This document shows positions 23,070 through 30,555 of a stretch of 48,105 nt of DNA, in pieces (position 1 is the first letter of the stretch; each line of letters starts with the position of its first letter). The notes under the pieces were generated by a model, which did not search any database, was not told where the DNA came from, and saw nothing but the letters and a program-made list of their open reading frames with translations. The stretch spans positions 1 to 48,105 of the forward strand of contig JAGCDF010000015.1 of the NCBI GenBank assembly GCA_017651225.1. Direction: 5' to 3'. The position numbers and the translations under genes were made by a program. Source of the DNA: Bacteroidales bacterium (GTDB taxonomy: Bacteria > Bacteroidota > Bacteroidia > Bacteroidales > UBA932).

Positions 23070-23098
23070 AGATTCGCCGGTCGGTGCCGGCGAATGAC
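23070..23098 (-). repeat. REP-like hairpin repeat, copy 2
   Basis: On the minus strand the unit has flanks GTCATTC and GAATCT with a perfect 9-bp stem (ATTCGCCGG with CCGGCGAAT) and a 6-base loop. Same flanks as 14411-14436 and 23237-23262 but a longer stem with different bases. Confidence 0.62.
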
Positions 23099-23140
23099 GA
23101 AGAAGGCGGGTGCTGGAGGCAGAAAAGCCTGTGGGGTGCT

Positions 23141-23227
23141 AGTAGCCTGCAGTTTTTCAAGCAGACTACTCGCAAAATCGGCCATTTTTGCAAGTAGCAT
23201 GTAGTTTTATAAGCAGGCTACTCGCAA
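23141..23227. repeat. Two 35-base hairpin repeats, 52-base period
   Basis: Units at 23141-23175 and 23193-23227 match at 30 of 35 positions, and each is itself an inverted repeat (AGTAG...CTACT outer stem) ending CTCGCAA. The 17 bases between them are not repeated. Only two copies are present and no cas gene is near, so this is not a CRISPR array. Origin unknown. Confidence 0.65.
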
Positions 23228-23236
23228 TAGGCAATG

Positions 23237-23262
23237 AGATGCCCGATCAGGTCGGGCATGAC
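23237..23262 (-). repeat. REP-like hairpin repeat, copy 3
   Basis: On the minus strand: flanks GTCAT and ATCT, stem GCCCGA/TCGGGC, loop CCTGA. Aligned to copy 1 it has the same length, and three stem pairs have changed on both sides. Confidence 0.65.
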
Positions 23263-23284
23263 GCCGATTTCCGGGAAGTTTTCG

Positions 23285-23292
23285 TATCTTTG
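23285..23292 (+). promoter_or_regulatory. Candidate -7 promoter box for the nucleosidase gene
   Basis: TATCTTTG, 8 nt before the ATG at 23301, preceded by TTTTCG. The same TTTTCGTATCTTTG string occurs before the gene at 29860. No convincing TTTG at -33. Confidence 0.6.
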
Positions 23293-23300
23293 CGAGTGTT

Positions 23301-23921
23301 ATGAAAATCGGATTGATCGTAGCGATGAGCAAAGAGCTCGCGGCCCTGCAAAAGGCCGGGATGACGGACGCCGTGCAGTCCGGGATCGGCAAGGCGGGCG
23401 CGGCCCGCACGGCCACGGAACTGATCCTGCGCGAGCGCCCCGACTGCATCATCAACTCCGGCTGTGCCGGCGGCCTGGCGCCGTCGGTGGCGGTGGGGGA
23501 CACGGTGCTGGGCGCCCAGACGGCCTACCACGACGTGTGGTGCGGGGAGGGGAATCTCCCCGGCCAGGTACAGGGGCTGCCGCAGCGCTTCGACGCCGAT
23601 CCGGCGCTCCTGCGGAAGGCGCTGTCCTTGCCGGCTGCGCAGCGCGTGCACAGCGGCCTCATCTGCACCGGCGACTGGTTCGTGACGACGGCGCAGGAGG
23701 ACGAGAAGGTCCTCAGGACTTATCCCGAGGCGCTGGCGTGCGACATGGAGTCCGCCGCCATCGCGCAGGTGTGCCACCACTACGGCGTGCCCTTCCTGAG
23801 CTTCCGCATCATTAGCGACACTCGCGTCGGCGGCCACGACATGCAGGCCTACGCGGACTTCTGGGACCGCATCTCCGACACCTCCTTCCACTTCCTGAAA
23901 CAGCTGATCGACACCTTATAA
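23301..23921 (+). CDS. 5'-methylthioadenosine/S-adenosylhomocysteine nucleosidase-like protein
   Basis: A 206-residue nucleoside phosphorylase-fold enzyme, a little shorter than E. coli MtnN (232). It begins MKIGLIVAMSKELAAL with the family's early acidic residue. INSGCAGGL and the ribose-binding CDMESAAIAQVC are clear, as is the catalytic Asp in FRIISDTRVGG. It should hydrolyse MTA or SAH to adenine and a thio-sugar, in methionine salvage and SAM-waste removal. A related specificity, such as futalosine or another nucleoside, cannot be excluded. It stands alone, with a close promoter upstream and a strong terminator downstream that it shares with convergent hsp20. Confidence 0.85.
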   Translation: MKIGLIVAMSKELAALQKAGMTDAVQSGIGKAGAARTATELILRERPDCIINSGCAGGLAPSVAVGDTVLGAQTAYHDVWCGEGNLPGQVQGLPQRFDADPALLRKALSLPAAQRVHSGLICTGDWFVTTAQEDEKVLRTYPEALACDMESAAIAQVCHHYGVPFLSFRIISDTRVGGHDMQAYADFWDRISDTSFHFLKQLIDTL

Positions 23922-23928
23922 AATGACA

Positions 23929-23967
23929 GCGGCCCGCTCCTGCAAGGGAGCGGGCCGCCGCGTTTAA
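23929..23967. terminator. Strong hairpin terminator between convergent genes
   Basis: GCGGCCCGCTCC (23929-23940) and GGAGCGGGCCGC (23947-23958) form a 12-bp GC-rich stem, followed by CGCGTTTAATTAA. It lies between the nucleosidase stop and the hsp20 stop and could serve both directions. Confidence 0.8.
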
Positions 23968-23989
23968 TTAATAAGTGTATGTGCTATGA

Positions 23990-24421
23990 TTAGGCGATCG
24001 CGATGTGACGCGAAGCCGGGATCTGCTTGTCCGGGGTCTTCTTCGGCAGTTCGATGCCGAGGATGCCGTTGTTCATCGTGGCCTTGATCTCCTCGACGGC
24101 GATGTTGTCGGGCAGGGTGAAGGCCTGGTGGTAGGAAGTGTAAGAGAACTCGCGGCGGAGGTAATTCTCACCTTTCTTCTCTTCTTTGTTCTCGTGCTTC
24201 TTCTCGAGGGCGATCACCAGTTCCTCGTCGTTGTCCACGCGGATCGTGAAGTCGTCCTTGGTCATGCCCGGAGCCGCAATCTCAATCTCGAAGGCCTTGT
24301 CGGTCTCCTTGATGTTCACGGCCGGGGAAGCGAACTGCTTCGCAGGCATTACGTTGAAATCGTCGAACAGGTCACCGAAAATGCTCGGAATCCAAGCTTG
24401 GTTTCTTCTTGCGGGATACAT
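23990..24421 (-). CDS. Small heat-shock protein, Hsp20/alpha-crystallin family
   Basis: A 143-residue holdase that keeps unfolding proteins soluble. The alpha-crystallin domain spans about 32-135: PAVNIKETDKAFEIEIAAPG, DDEELVIALEKK-like strands, and the closing NNGILGIELPK, which is the typical A-x-x-x-NGvL motif. A C-terminal IPASRHIAI tail carries the I-x-I-type docking sequence. The start is set at MYPARRNQAW: AGGAG lies 8 nt before it, whereas the ATG 18 bases further up (24439) would put that site inside the coding region. A GC hairpin (24467-24484) lies in the leader and three GACATTTT boxes lie upstream. Confidence 0.92.
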   Translation of the reverse strand: MYPARRNQAWIPSIFGDLFDDFNVMPAKQFASPAVNIKETDKAFEIEIAAPGMTKDDFTIRVDNDEELVIALEKKHENKEEKKGENYLRREFSYTSYHQAFTLPDNIAVEEIKATMNNGILGIELPKKTPDKQIPASRHIAIA

Positions 24422-24523
24422 AATCAAATCTCCTATCATTTAAAATGTCGTTTAACTTTTTATCATCGTCCCGACCGGGGGACGCCTTACAACTTACAAT
24501 TCGTACACCACTTGCCCTTTTGA

Positions 24524-24597
24524 GACATTTTGGCGCAAAAGGGCGGTTAAACCACTGATAATCAAGACATTTTGTCAAAATCGCTGACATTTTTTCA
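24524..24597. promoter_or_regulatory. Three GACATTTT boxes between hsp20 and gdhA, candidate stress operator
   Basis: GACATTTT occurs at 24524, 24566 and 24586 on the plus strand; the second is the near-palindrome GACATTTTGTC and the third sits in TGACATTTTTTCA. Start-to-start distances are 42 and 20 bases, close to four and two helical turns, which suits cooperative binding on one face. The likely target is the divergent hsp20. The regulator is not identified. Confidence 0.5.
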
Positions 24598-24629
24598 GCG
24601 GAGCGCATGGAATTATTAAAATTTTTTCT

Positions 24630-24637
24630 TACATTTG
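24630..24637 (+). promoter_or_regulatory. Candidate -7 promoter box for gdhA
   Basis: TACATTTG in an AT-rich stretch, 32 nt before the gdhA ATG. Unlike several other genes here, gdhA would have a true 5' leader. No -33 TTTG is seen. Confidence 0.5.
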
Positions 24638-24669
24638 AATCCGGTTAGTTAAACACCCATAATAAGTAA

Positions 24670-26025
24670 ATGGACAAATTCACTCAGAACTACGTCGACC
24701 GGTTCATGGATGAACTGATCGCACGCAACCCTGGCGAAAAAGAATTTCACCAGGCTGTCCGTGAGGTGGTGGAAAGTGTTGCACCTTATGTCACCTCTTA
24801 TCCTCATCTGATGGACCTCAAGATCCTCGAGCGTATGGTTGAACCGGAGCGCGTCATCATGTTCCGCGTCCCGTGGACCGACGACAAGGGCGAGATCCAT
24901 ATCAACCGTGGTTACCGCGTGCAGATGAACAGCGCGATCGGCCCCTACAAGGGCGGTATCCGCTTCCACGCCAGCGTGAACCTCAGCATCCTGAAGTTCC
25001 TTGCTTTCGAGCAGACCTTCAAGAACTCCCTCACCACGCTCCCGATGGGTGGCGGCAAGGGTGGTTCCGACTTCAGCCCGCGTGGCAAGTCCGACGCAGA
25101 GGTGATGCGTTTCTGCCAGAGTTTCATGACCGAGCTTTCCCGCCACATCGGTCCCGACACGGACGTGCCGGCCGGTGACATCGGCGTGGGCGGCCGCGAG
25201 GTCGGCTTCCTGTTCGGCCAGTACAAGCGTCTCCGCGACGAGTTCACGGGCACGCTGACCGGCAAGGGCCTGCCCTTCGGCGGCAGCCTCCTCCGCACGG
25301 AAGCGACGGGTTATGGCGTTTGCTACTTCGCCCAGGAGATGCTCGCCACGCGCAATGAGACCTTCGAGGGTAAGACCGTGGTCGTGTCCGGCTCCGGCAA
25401 CGTGGCCCAGTACGCCGCCCAGAAGGCCATGCGCCTGGGCGCCAAGGTGGTCACGCTCTCCGACTCCGACGGCTTTATTTACGATCCTGACGGATTCGAC
25501 GAGGAGAAGCACCAGTTCGTGCTCGAACTTAAGAACATCCGCCGCGGTCGTATCAAGGAATATGTCACCAAGTATCCGAAGGCCCAGTACTTCCCGGGCG
25601 AGCGCCCCTGGCGCATCCCCTGCGACATCGCGCTCCCTTGCGCCACGCAGAACGAGATCGAGAAGGCCGACGCGGAGAATCTGGTGAAGGGCGGCTGCTG
25701 GTGCGTTGTCGAGGGTGCGAACATGCCCTCCACGCCTGAGGCCATCGCCATCTTCCAGGAGAAGAAGATGCTCTACTCGCCGGGTAAGGCGTCCAACGCC
25801 GGCGGCGTTGCGACTTCCGGCCTGGAGATGACCCAGAACTCGATCCGCCAGAAGTGGACTTCCGAGGAAGTCGACGAGCACCTGCACCGTATCATGTCCG
25901 ACATCCACGCTGCCTGCATCAAGTACGGCACCGAGGAGGACGGCTACATCAACTACGTCAAGGGTGCCAACCTCGCCGGCTTCATCAAGGTTGCCAATGC
26001 GATGGTGGCCCAGGGTCTGGTCTAA
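24670..26025 (+). CDS. gdhA: Glutamate dehydrogenase (hexameric, probably NADP-dependent)
   Basis: A 451-residue enzyme for reductive amination of 2-oxoglutarate, the main ammonia-assimilating reaction in many Bacteroidetes. Visible features: RVQMNSAIGPYKGGIRFH, the catalytic Lys in LPMGGGKGGSDFSP, DVPAGDIGVGGREVGFLFGQYKR, the nucleotide-binding VVSGSGNVAQYAAQKA, and the C-terminal PGKASNAGGVATSGLEM. The length and GSGNVA fit the about 450-residue bacterial class, usually NADPH-linked, although cofactor preference is not certain from sequence alone. Codon usage is strongly biased, as expected for a highly expressed gene. The receiver-PEP-binding protein gene starts 9 bases downstream. Confidence 0.95.
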   Translation: MDKFTQNYVDRFMDELIARNPGEKEFHQAVREVVESVAPYVTSYPHLMDLKILERMVEPERVIMFRVPWTDDKGEIHINRGYRVQMNSAIGPYKGGIRFHASVNLSILKFLAFEQTFKNSLTTLPMGGGKGGSDFSPRGKSDAEVMRFCQSFMTELSRHIGPDTDVPAGDIGVGGREVGFLFGQYKRLRDEFTGTLTGKGLPFGGSLLRTEATGYGVCYFAQEMLATRNETFEGKTVVVSGSGNVAQYAAQKAMRLGAKVVTLSDSDGFIYDPDGFDEEKHQFVLELKNIRRGRIKEYVTKYPKAQYFPGERPWRIPCDIALPCATQNEIEKADAENLVKGGCWCVVEGANMPSTPEAIAIFQEKKMLYSPGKASNAGGVATSGLEMTQNSIRQKWTSEEVDEHLHRIMSDIHAACIKYGTEEDGYINYVKGANLAGFIKVANAMVAQGLV

Positions 26026-26034
26026 ATCGTCTCT

Positions 26035-28977
26035 ATGAGCAATAACACGGACTACACACAGTTAATGGCCAGGAGGATTCGCCGAATCCTCCTGGTTTGT
26101 AACAATTATGACAGTTTCTCCCTGGAGGAGGACGGACACATCGAAGCCCTGATCACGAAGGAGTACTCCGATCTCAACCTGAGCAACCCGCCCGCCATCG
26201 TGCGGGCCGAGTCCACGCTCGAGGCGCTCGAGATCCTGAAGGGCGGGGAGGGGTTCGACCTCATCATCACGATGTACAACGTCGGCAAGCTCGACGTTTT
26301 CTCCTTCTCCGTGGAAGCGAAGCAGCTCGCGCCGGACACGCCGATCGTCCTGCTGTCTTCGTTCTCCCGGGAGATCTATCGCAAGATCGCGGAATGCGAC
26401 CACGCCGGCATCGACTATGTGTTCTGCTGGAACAACAGTACCGACGTGCTCATCGCCATCATCAAGCTCCTGGAGGACAAGCTCAACGCCGAGCACGACT
26501 GCCTGGAGATGGGTGCCCGCGTCATCCTGCTGGTGGAAGATTCCGTCCGTTATTACTCGACCTATCTGCCGTTGCTGTACCGCCTCGTGCTGCAGCAGAA
26601 CAGCGAGGCGGTGCGCGACGCGCTCAACGAGGAGCAGCAGTTCCTGCGCAAGCGCGCGCGGCCGAAAATCCTCATGGCCACGTGCTACGACGAAGCCTAC
26701 GATTATTATCAGAAGTATAAATCCAACGTCATCGGCATCATCTCCGACATCGGCTTCGTCCTGCACAAGGGCGACAAGCCGGAGCAGGAGAAGATCGATG
26801 CCGGTATCGACCTCTGCCGCATGGTGCGGCAGGAGGACCCGATGCTCCCGTTCCTGATGCAGTCCTCGCAGGAGAGCATGCGCGCCGTGGCCGAACAGCT
26901 CGGCGTGGGCTTCGTTCACAAGCGCTCCAAGACCCTCACGCAGGAGGTGTCGGACTACATCGGCCGCGAATTCGGCTTCGGCGACTTCGTGGTCACGGAT
27001 CCCGACACGGGCCGCGTCACGGCGCGCGCCCGCAACCTCTACGAATTCGAACAGGTCGTGGCGGGCATGTCCGACCGGGCCCTGCGCGAACTCGCGGACA
27101 AGAACTACATCTCCCGCTGGCTCTACGGCCGCGGTATTTTCCAGATCGGCGACCTGTTCCGCCCGATCCGCATCCATTCCGACGAAGACGTCGCCCACGT
27201 GCGCGAGATGAACCTCCGCATGATTCGCGACTACCGCATCAGCCAGGGCCTCGGTGTCGTGGCGCTCTTCGAGCCGGAAACCTACAACGACGCCATCTGG
27301 TTCGCCCGCATCGGCTCAGGCTCCCTGGGCGGCAAGGCGCGCGGTCTGGCGTTCCTGAACCACATCCTCCAGAAATACGACCTCTACGACAAGTGGGAAG
27401 ACGTGCGCGTGCTCGTGCCGCGTACGCTCGTGATCACCACGGAATTCTTCGACCGCTTCATCCGTGAAAACGGTCTGAAATACGTCATCAATTCCGACCT
27501 GTCGGACGCCGAGATCCTCTCGGAGTTCGTGGCGTCGACCCTGCCGCAGGAGCTGACGGAATCGTTGCGCGTGTTCATCCGCAACGTCCGCAAGCCGCTC
27601 GCCGTTCGCTCGTCGTCAAAGCTGGAAGATTCTTACTATCAGCCGTTTGCGGGGGTCTATTCGACCTACATGATTCCGCACACGGAGAACGAGGACCAGC
27701 AGCTCCGCCTGCTGTCCAAGGCCATCAAGAGCGTCTACGCATCTGTGTACTTCGCCTCGTCGAGAGGCTACATCACGGCCACAGCCAACGTGCTCTCCGA
27801 GGAGAAGATGGCCATCGTGCTGCAGGAGATCTGCGGCAGCGAGGACCGGGGCTACTTTTTCCCGACCTTCTCGGGCGTGGCCCGTTCGGTCAACTTCTAC
27901 CCGATCGGCTATGAAGCACCGGAAGACGGCGTCGCCAAAGTCGCGCTCGGCCTGGGCAAGGCCGTCGTGGACGGCGACCAGGTGCTCCGCTTCTCGCCGA
28001 AATACCCGCGCAACGTCCTGCAGACCTCCACGCCCGAGCTGGTGATGACGGAGACGCAGCAGGCCATGTATGCGCTTGACCTGCAACCGGATAAGTTCAA
28101 GACCAGCGTCGACGACGCGGTCAACCTGGACCGCATTCCCGTCACGGACTGCGGCAACTTCCGCAACTTCTCCCGCGTGGTCTCCACCTATGACTACGAG
28201 AACCAGCGCATGGTGGATTCGCCGGCCCCGGCCGGTCCGAAGTTCGTCACCTTCGCGCACATCCTCAAATACAACACCTTCCCGCTGGCGGACATCCTGA
28301 ACGAGCTGCTTGACATCACGCAGAAGGAGGTCAAGTGCGGCGTCGAAATCGAGTTCGCCGCCAACCTGGACGTCGGTCCCGACAGTCCCGCCATCTTCAA
28401 CGTGCTGCAGGTGCGGCCCATCTCCGCCGACGGCCTGGACGCCGAGGTGGACTGGAACGACATTGACACCGACAACGCGCTGGTCAATTCCGGCAGCGCC
28501 ATCGGTCCGGGCTGGATCCAGGGCGTGCACGACATCGTGTACCTCAAGGAGTCGGCCTTTGACGTGCTGAAGACGCGCGAGATGGCCGCCGAGCTCAAGA
28601 CGCTCAACGCGCAGATGCGCCAGGAGGGACGCAACTACGTCCTGGTCGGCTACGGCCGCTGGGGCTCCAGCATCCCGTCGCTGGGCGTGCCGGTGCAGTG
28701 GAGCGACATCTCCGAGGCGCGCGCCATCGTGGAGTGCTGCCTGGAGAACTTCCGCGTGGACCCCAGCCAGGGCACGCATTTCTTCCAGAACATGACCTCG
28801 TTCAACGCGGGCTACGTCAACGTCAATCCCTACGCCCGCGAGGGCGAGTGCTTCGACGCGGCGCGCCTGGACGCCATGCCGGCCGCCTTCGAGACGGAGT
28901 ACCTGCGTCAGGTCCATTTCGAGGAAGAGCTGAAGATCTGCATCGACGGCCGCACCGGCAAGGCCCTGATCAAATGA
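26035..28977 (+). CDS. Receiver-like domains fused to a PEP/pyruvate-binding ATP-grasp (PPDK_N-like) domain
   Basis: A 980-residue cytoplasmic protein. Residues 17-155 resemble a receiver domain, but the position of the phospho-acceptor reads IITMYN, so it is probably inactive. Residues 160-310 form a second receiver with LVEDS, IISDIGF (Asp238 likely phosphorylated), a Ser in MQSSQE, and Lys in VHKRS. From about 425 to 800 comes a PEP-synthase/PPDK N-terminal ATP-binding domain: GSLGGKARGLAFLN, AVRSSSKLEDSYYQPFAGVYSTY and the closing VLQVRPIS. The swivelling phospho-His domain and the PEP-binding barrel of true PEP synthases are absent; about 180 residues of unassigned sequence end the chain. 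It therefore is not a complete PEP synthase. Cotranscribed with gdhA or with the following genes; role unknown. Confidence 0.82.
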   Translation: MSNNTDYTQLMARRIRRILLVCNNYDSFSLEEDGHIEALITKEYSDLNLSNPPAIVRAESTLEALEILKGGEGFDLIITMYNVGKLDVFSFSVEAKQLAPDTPIVLLSSFSREIYRKIAECDHAGIDYVFCWNNSTDVLIAIIKLLEDKLNAEHDCLEMGARVILLVEDSVRYYSTYLPLLYRLVLQQNSEAVRDALNEEQQFLRKRARPKILMATCYDEAYDYYQKYKSNVIGIISDIGFVLHKGDKPEQEKIDAGIDLCRMVRQEDPMLPFLMQSSQESMRAVAEQLGVGFVHKRSKTLTQEVSDYIGREFGFGDFVVTDPDTGRVTARARNLYEFEQVVAGMSDRALRELADKNYISRWLYGRGIFQIGDLFRPIRIHSDEDVAHVREMNLRMIRDYRISQGLGVVALFEPETYNDAIWFARIGSGSLGGKARGLAFLNHILQKYDLYDKWEDVRVLVPRTLVITTEFFDRFIRENGLKYVINSDLSDAEILSEFVASTLPQELTESLRVFIRNVRKPLAVRSSSKLEDSYYQPFAGVYSTYMIPHTENEDQQLRLLSKAIKSVYASVYFASSRGYITATANVLSEEKMAIVLQEICGSEDRGYFFPTFSGVARSVNFYPIGYEAPEDGVAKVALGLGKAVVDGDQVLRFSPKYPRNVLQTSTPELVMTETQQAMYALDLQPDKFKTSVDDAVNLDRIPVTDCGNFRNFSRVVSTYDYENQRMVDSPAPAGPKFVTFAHILKYNTFPLADILNELLDITQKEVKCGVEIEFAANLDVGPDSPAIFNVLQVRPISADGLDAEVDWNDIDTDNALVNSGSAIGPGWIQGVHDIVYLKESAFDVLKTREMAAELKTLNAQMRQEGRNYVLVGYGRWGSSIPSLGVPVQWSDISEARAIVECCLENFRVDPSQGTHFFQNMTSFNAGYVNVNPYAREGECFDAARLDAMPAAFETEYLRQVHFEEELKICIDGRTGKALIK

Positions 28978-29837
28978 GAAGATTCCTCATCGCCGCCTGC
29001 CTGCTCCTGACGTCCCTGTTCGCGGGGGCGCAGGATTACGCGTCCACGGCGGACGACATCGCGCTCGGCAAACTGGTGCTGGAGCGCCTCGCCGCCGCCC
29101 CGCAGCAGGAGCCCGGCGCGCAGATGATCATCGCCGCGAAGGCCCTCCTGGGCCAGCCCTACGAGGCCGCCACGCAGGAGGGCAGGGAAGAGCGGCTGCG
29201 CATCTACCTGACCCGCACGGACTGCATCCTCTTCGCCGAGACCTGCCTGGGCCTCGTGCGGACCGTGGAGCGCTGCGGCGCGCAGGCGACTTTCGAAGAC
29301 CTGGCCGCCAGCCTGCAGCAGTCCCGCTACCGGGACGGCGTCGTGGACGGCTATCCTTCCCGCTTGCATTATACGACGGAATGGATCCGCCAGGGCGAGG
29401 CGAACGGGCTTTTCGACGACCTCTCCGACGACCTGGGCGGCGTGCGGGACGCGCGTCCGATCCGTTTCATGACGCAGCATCCCGACAGCTACGCGCCCCT
29501 GACCGGGGAGTCGCAGTACGCCAAGGACAACCGCCGCGCCATCCGTGCCGTGGAGGAGCGCCTGGACGGCGTGGAGCGCTATTACATCCCGCGGGACAAG
29601 CTGGCCGATGTCGAAAGCCGCATCCAAAACGGTGACATCCTTTGCTTTGCCACCTCCATCGAGGGCCTGGACTATTCGCATGTCGTGATTGCGTACCGGG
29701 AGAAAGCCGGCGACGCCCTGGGCTTCATCCATGCCTCCACGGCGGCGAAAAAGGTCGTCGTCGAGCCGCGCACCCTCGTGGCCTACCTGAAAGCGAATCC
29801 GAAGATTCTCGGCGTCAGCGTGCTTCGCGTCCGGTAA
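28974..29837 (+). CDS. Exported DUF1460 protein, amidase-like cysteine hydrolase
   Basis: A 287-residue protein whose start MRRFLIAACLLLTSLFAGAQ is a signal peptide and overlaps the previous stop by 4 bases (ATGA). The open frame further upstream is a shadow of the preceding gene. DUF1460 proteins have an NlpC/P60-like fold and are thought to act as N-acetylmuramoyl-L-alanine amidases. The expected Cys lies in RTDCILFAETCLG at about 82 and the His in DYSHVVIAY at about 238; YIPRDKL and GDILCFAT fit the family. It probably cuts or recycles peptidoglycan in the periplasm. The coupling to the receiver-PEP-binding gene is notable. Confidence 0.82.
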   Translation: MRRFLIAACLLLTSLFAGAQDYASTADDIALGKLVLERLAAAPQQEPGAQMIIAAKALLGQPYEAATQEGREERLRIYLTRTDCILFAETCLGLVRTVERCGAQATFEDLAASLQQSRYRDGVVDGYPSRLHYTTEWIRQGEANGLFDDLSDDLGGVRDARPIRFMTQHPDSYAPLTGESQYAKDNRRAIRAVEERLDGVERYYIPRDKLADVESRIQNGDILCFATSIEGLDYSHVVIAYREKAGDALGFIHASTAAKKVVVEPRTLVAYLKANPKILGVSVLRVR

Positions 29838-29844
29838 TTTTTCG

Positions 29845-29852
29845 TATCTTTG
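29845..29852 (+). promoter_or_regulatory. Candidate -7 promoter box for the laccase-domain gene
   Basis: TATCTTTG, 7 nt before the ATG at 29860, preceded by TTTTTCG as at 23281-23292. It lies just after the DUF1460 stop and would give an almost leaderless transcript. Confidence 0.6.
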
Positions 29853-29859
29853 TCTTGTT

Positions 29860-30543
29860 ATGACCACAAGCAGCGAACTTCTCCGATATGATCTGGGTCC
29901 GGGCGCGGAGGCTTTTTCCACCCGCCGGGATTCCGAGCTCCCGTATCCTGTGGTCCAGGGCCACCAGGTGCACGGCGTGCGCGTGGCCGTCGTGGACCGG
30001 CCGGATCTGACGCGGGAGGACCTGGAGGGCGTCGATGCGCTGGTGACGGCCCTGCCGGGCTGCGCCATCGGCGTGCGGACGGCGGACTGCGTGCCCATCC
30101 TGCTGTACGATCCGGAGTGCCGGGTCGTGGCCGCGGTGCATTCCGGCTGGAAGGGGACGGTGCAGCGCATTTCTCAGAAGACGCTCTTCCTGATGAAGCA
30201 GGAGTTCGGCTGCCGTCCGGAGAACATCCGGGCCGCCCTCGGCCCCGCCATCGGTCCGGCGAGTTTCCAGGTCGGCGAGGAGGTCGTGCAGTTCTTCAAG
30301 GAGCAGAATTTCCCGCTGGACGACATCTGGACCTTCCGGCCCGGCCACAGCGACATCCCCATGGCGGACGGCCATCACATCGACCTCTTCAAGGCCAACC
30401 GCTGGCTGCTGGAAGAATCCGGCGTCCCCGCCGCCTGCATCCAGGTCGCCGGGATCGACACCTACACGGATCCCACCTTCTTCTCCGCCCGTAACGAGGG
30501 CATCGACTGCGGCCGCACCATCTCCTTCATCAAGCTGGTGTAA
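29860..30543 (+). CDS. Laccase-domain protein, YfiH/PgeF-like purine nucleoside phosphorylase
   Basis: A 227-residue protein of the Cu-oxidase_4 family. The zinc-site residues are visible: His in VQGHQVHGV, Cys in RTADCVPILL and His in AAVHSGWKGT. LGPAIGPASFQVGEEV and the final CGRTISFIKL are typical. Members have been called polyphenol oxidases, purine nucleoside phosphorylase/adenosine deaminase, and PgeF, an editor of peptidoglycan precursors that hydrolyses L-Ser wrongly placed in UDP-MurNAc. Location after a muramoyl amidase-like gene makes a cell-wall link plausible. No signal peptide, so cytoplasmic. Exact activity not decided by sequence. Confidence 0.88.
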   Translation: MTTSSELLRYDLGPGAEAFSTRRDSELPYPVVQGHQVHGVRVAVVDRPDLTREDLEGVDALVTALPGCAIGVRTADCVPILLYDPECRVVAAVHSGWKGTVQRISQKTLFLMKQEFGCRPENIRAALGPAIGPASFQVGEEVVQFFKEQNFPLDDIWTFRPGHSDIPMADGHHIDLFKANRWLLEESGVPAACIQVAGIDTYTDPTFFSARNEGIDCGRTISFIKLV

Positions 30544-30555
30544 GCACCCTTCGTC

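Larger units (their letters stand above)
22888..23284. other. Repeat-rich intergenic region, no gene seen
   Basis: About 400 bases with no credible reading frame. The first 90 bases are AT-rich. CGGCGCCGA occurs at 23010-23018, 23040-23048 and 23062-23070. Two REP-like hairpins lie at 23070-23098 and 23237-23262, with a pair of related 35-base hairpins between them. A promoter for the nucleosidase gene follows at 23285. No clear terminator is seen after the plug-like gene. Confidence 0.6.

Noticed and set aside
23141-23227. CRISPR array
   Set aside because: Only two imperfect repeats with a 17-base gap, and no cas genes.
28698-28973. N-terminal extension of the DUF1460 gene
   Set aside because: Shadow of the preceding gene; the ATG at 28974 starts a signal peptide and overlaps the stop as ATGA.
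26035-28977. Complete PEP synthase
   Set aside because: The phospho-His swivel and PEP-utilising barrel motifs are missing.
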